A model generated the notes under the pieces. That model was given only the letters and a program-made list of their open reading frames with translations, had not been told where the DNA came from and made no database searches. 64,000 nt of DNA from contig SVPY01000009.1 of NCBI GenBank assembly GCA_015065615.1, forward strand, positions 24,168-88,167, given 5' to 3'. The position numbers were made by a program, and so were the translations under genes. Position 1 is the first letter of the stretch. Each line of letters starts with the position of its first letter. This document shows positions 62,966 through 64,000 of this stretch, one piece after another. This DNA comes from Oscillospiraceae bacterium. Lineage in GTDB: Bacteria; Bacillota; Clostridia; Oscillospirales; Acutalibacteraceae.

Positions 62966-63082
62966 AACAGCGCCTCTTGCGAGGCTAAGATAAGAGATAA
63001 TATTGAATAAATAATAGATAATAGTTAACGGAATTTTCCGGGCGCTGTTTGTACTATTATCTATTCTTTATTATCTCTTATC
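62966..63082. repeat. Two interleaved inverted repeats before the four-helix-bundle gene
   Basis: Arm A (AACAGCGCC, 62966-62974) pairs with GGCGCTGTT (63041-63049). Arm B (GATAAGAGATAAT... 62989-63025) pairs with a long imperfect complement at 63053-63082 ending TTATCTCTTATC. The order is A-B-A'-B', so the pairings cross: either a pseudoknot or two exclusive folds. The region starts directly after a tRNA-Pro CCA end and finishes just before AGGAG of the 63110 gene. Confidence 0.75.
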
Positions 63083-63109
63083 TATTATCTAAAAAAAGGA
63101 GAAAATGAT

Positions 63110-63469
63110 ATGTCTGCTAACAGTATCATACTCGACAAATCTTTAAAATTTGCCGCCAGAATTGTAAAACTCCATAAATATCTTATTAAAGAGAAAAAAG
63201 AAACGATTATTTCAAAGCAGATTATTCGTTCGGGAACAAGCATCGGTGCAAACGCAAATGAAGCAGTTTACGGTATTTCAAAAGCAGATTTCATTGCAAA
63301 AATGCAGATATCTTTAAAAGAAACTGCAGAAACAGAATACTGGATAAGATTACTGATGTTATCTGAATATATAACCGAGCAAGAAGGTAACTCTTTGCTA
63401 AACGATTGTTTGGAAATTAAAAGAATACTTGTTTCAACTTTAAATACATCAAAAGAAAAGCCAAACTGA
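63110..63469 (+). CDS. Four-helix-bundle protein (23S rRNA IVP / S23 family)
   Basis: A 119-residue, full-length member of the four-helix-bundle family first found as the ORF of 23S rRNA intervening sequences, and related to the Avd proteins of diversity-generating retroelements. Family core: IIRSGTSIGANANEAVYG and DFIAKMQISLKETAETEYWIRLL. AAAGGAG is 8 bases before the ATG. It lies downstream of tRNA-Pro on the same strand and between two copies of the tRNA-Pro 3' end. Biochemical function is unknown; family members are oligomeric and nucleic-acid binding is suspected. There is no rRNA or reverse transcriptase in the window. Confidence 0.9.
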   Translation: MSANSIILDKSLKFAARIVKLHKYLIKEKKETIISKQIIRSGTSIGANANEAVYGISKADFIAKMQISLKETAETEYWIRLLMLSEYITEQEGNSLLNDCLEIKRILVSTLNTSKEKPN

Positions 63470-63499
63470 ATCCATTTTAACAATCATACCATAAATAAT

Positions 63500-63527
63500 C
63501 AAAGCACCCGCTTTGGTTCTTTTTATT
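63500..63527 (+). terminator. Terminator after the four-helix-bundle gene
   Basis: CAAAGC/GCTTTG with loop ACCC, followed by TTCTTTTTATTTT. Confidence 0.65.
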
Positions 63528-63616
63528 TTCAAAGCTAACTGATGCAGGACACATAAACGAAGTTTATTGGTTTTCGCAGAGTAAATTTATTTTTTACAGC
63601 GAGATAGGGCGAAAAC

Positions 63617-63642
63617 TGTTCAACATCCCGTCACCTCGACCA
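63617..63642 (+). repeat. Third copy of the tRNA-Pro 3' end
   Basis: Twenty-six bases match the T-loop-to-CCA end of tRNA-Pro with one extra base (TTCAACATCC instead of TTCAAATCC). GTTTTCGC/GCGAAAAC (63572 region and 63609-63616) forms an inverted repeat just before it. A tRNA-type terminator follows directly, as if this were the original gene end. Confidence 0.8.
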
Positions 63643-63644
63643 GA

Positions 63645-63686
63645 AAAGAAACACTCTTTGTCTACCAGACAAAGGGTGTTTCTTTT
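63645..63686 (+). terminator. Strong terminator after the third tRNA-Pro 3' end
   Basis: AGAAACACTCTTTGTCT pairs with AGACAAAGGGTGTTTCT (one mismatch), followed by TTTC. Probably the ancestral tRNA-Pro terminator. Confidence 0.75.
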
Positions 63687-63694
63687 CAACTAAC

Positions 63695-63846
63695 CCCGTC
63701 CTACCGGACGGGATAAATCCCGCTTTCGTGGGATGAAATCACTTCGTGATTAAATCCGACTTCGTCGGGAGGTTGGACGGATTTAATTTCATCTGCGAAG
63801 CAGATTTCATCCGAGTTTACTCGGATTTCATCGCGCCCCGCGCGAT
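63695..63846. repeat. Array of short hairpins joined by TTC or GAAAT linkers
   Basis: CCCGTCC/GGACGGG (63695-63712), ATCCC/GGGAT (about 63717-63733), ATCAC/GTGAT (63738-63750), CCGAC/GTCGG (63755-63767), ATCTGC/GCAGAT (63791-63805), ATCCGAGT/ACTCGGAT (63809-63826) and ATCGCG/CGCGAT (63830-63846). Most units begin ATC and end GAT, with TTC between. Stems differ while the joints are constant. Not CRISPR. Confidence 0.75.
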
Positions 63847-63850
63847 TTCA

Positions 63851-63879
63851 TTGAAATATCCGATGATTTATGATATAAT
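63851..63879 (+). promoter_or_regulatory. Promoter of the alpha/beta hydrolase gene
   Basis: TTGAAA (63851-63856) and TATAAT (63874-63879) with a 17-base spacer, directly abutting the hairpin array. Confidence 0.75.
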
Positions 63880-63916
63880 CAGTTCGATAAATAAGAATTT
63901 ACAAGTGAGTGTAAAA

Positions 63917-64000
63917 ATGAAGTATATAGAATATGGAAAGCATTGTCTTGATACAATTATTCTTCTACACGGCGGTGGGTTGTCGTGGTGGAATTATGAG
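63917..64000 (+). CDS. Alpha/beta hydrolase, N-terminus (3' end outside window)
   Basis: Twenty-eight codons starting MKYIEYGKHCLD and continuing TIILLHGGGLSWWNYE. The LLHGGG segment is the oxyanion-hole HGG motif that starts an alpha/beta-hydrolase fold. GTGAGTG lies before the ATG, and a near-consensus promoter is 38 bases upstream. The catalytic triad lies beyond the window. Confidence 0.7.
   Translation, partial: MKYIEYGKHCLDTIILLHGGGLSWWNYE

Noticed and set aside
62514..62993. Open frame of 159 codons running through tRNA-Gln, tRNA-Pro and the tRNA pseudogene
   Set aside because: It covers structured RNA genes and terminators and has no coding signal.
63695..63846. CRISPR array
   Set aside because: There is no constant repeat with unique spacers; the short joints are constant and the palindromes vary. 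No cas gene is present.
62009..64000. Prophage or conventional integrative element at tRNA-Pro
   Set aside because: No integrase, excisionase, replication or structural gene is present; the bracketed DNA is under 1 kb.

Overview
The window reads as a chromosomal segment of an anaerobic, spore-forming, low-GC member of the Clostridia, probably an uncultured gut lineage (inference). The support is a cotJABC spore-coat operon, an oxygen-sensitive class III ribonucleotide reductase (nrdD/nrdG), acetate kinase, GTP-dependent PEP carboxykinase, AddAB instead of RecBCD, a bL27 precursor with its Prp protease, and Firmicutes-style leaders and AGGAGG-type ribosome binding sites. Highly expressed genes (pckG, ackA, nrdD, yebC, ilvE) favour C-ending codons; the rest are A/T-rich at third positions. 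No phage, plasmid, transposase or integrase gene is visible.

Layout. 1-9885: addBA, an orphan eutH, a C39-type peptidase, and an M20 peptidase with two linked membrane proteins. 10010-18222: a UPF0340 protein, the YggS PLP protein, an S51 peptidase/MFS/SGNH operon, an M13 metallopeptidase, a GH39-like glycosidase and a GNAT acetyltransferase. 18322-26589: tRNA-Leu, yebC, pyrBI, the rplU-prp-rpmA-obg-mrnC block with an L21 leader, a YitT protein and an RsmF-type rRNA methyltransferase. 26700-33827: ilvE, tmcAL, ackA, a ZIP transporter, and an ABC exporter with LytTR and DUF3021 genes. 33850-38947: a decayed four-helix-bundle (23S-IVP family) gene, a palindrome array, tRNA-Thr, a sugar-related SGNH/MATE/GH2 operon and tRNA-Arg. 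39066-45554: small regulatory and membrane genes, rpsT with a structured leader, a glutamine amidotransferase-like hydrolase and glnS. 45739-49838: NrdR-box-controlled nrdD, a separate glycyl-radical mini-gene, nrdG and a repeat protein. 49974-60909: pckG, a 6S-like RNA, a DUF1292 protein, a SulP transporter, two ABC-FtsX fusions and a DUF4091 protein. 60956-64000: cotJABC, two identical tRNA-Gln genes, tRNA-Pro, and a mosaic of tRNA-Pro fragments, an intact four-helix-bundle gene and palindromes, ending in the start of an alpha/beta hydrolase.

Two things stand out. First, class III ribonucleotide reductase appears split: the 760-residue NrdD stops after its zinc-knuckle region, and the glycyl-radical segment (RRITGYLVGT) is a free-standing 52-residue gene 22 bases downstream with its own ribosome binding site. 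Second, both four-helix-bundle genes sit downstream of, and in the same orientation as, a single tRNA gene, next to arrays of small hairpins. At tRNA-Pro the 3' end of the tRNA is repeated twice more, so that the last two copies bracket the four-helix-bundle gene like attachment sites, although no recombinase is present. All six intact tRNAs in the window carry a C in the first anticodon position, so each reads a G-ending codon.
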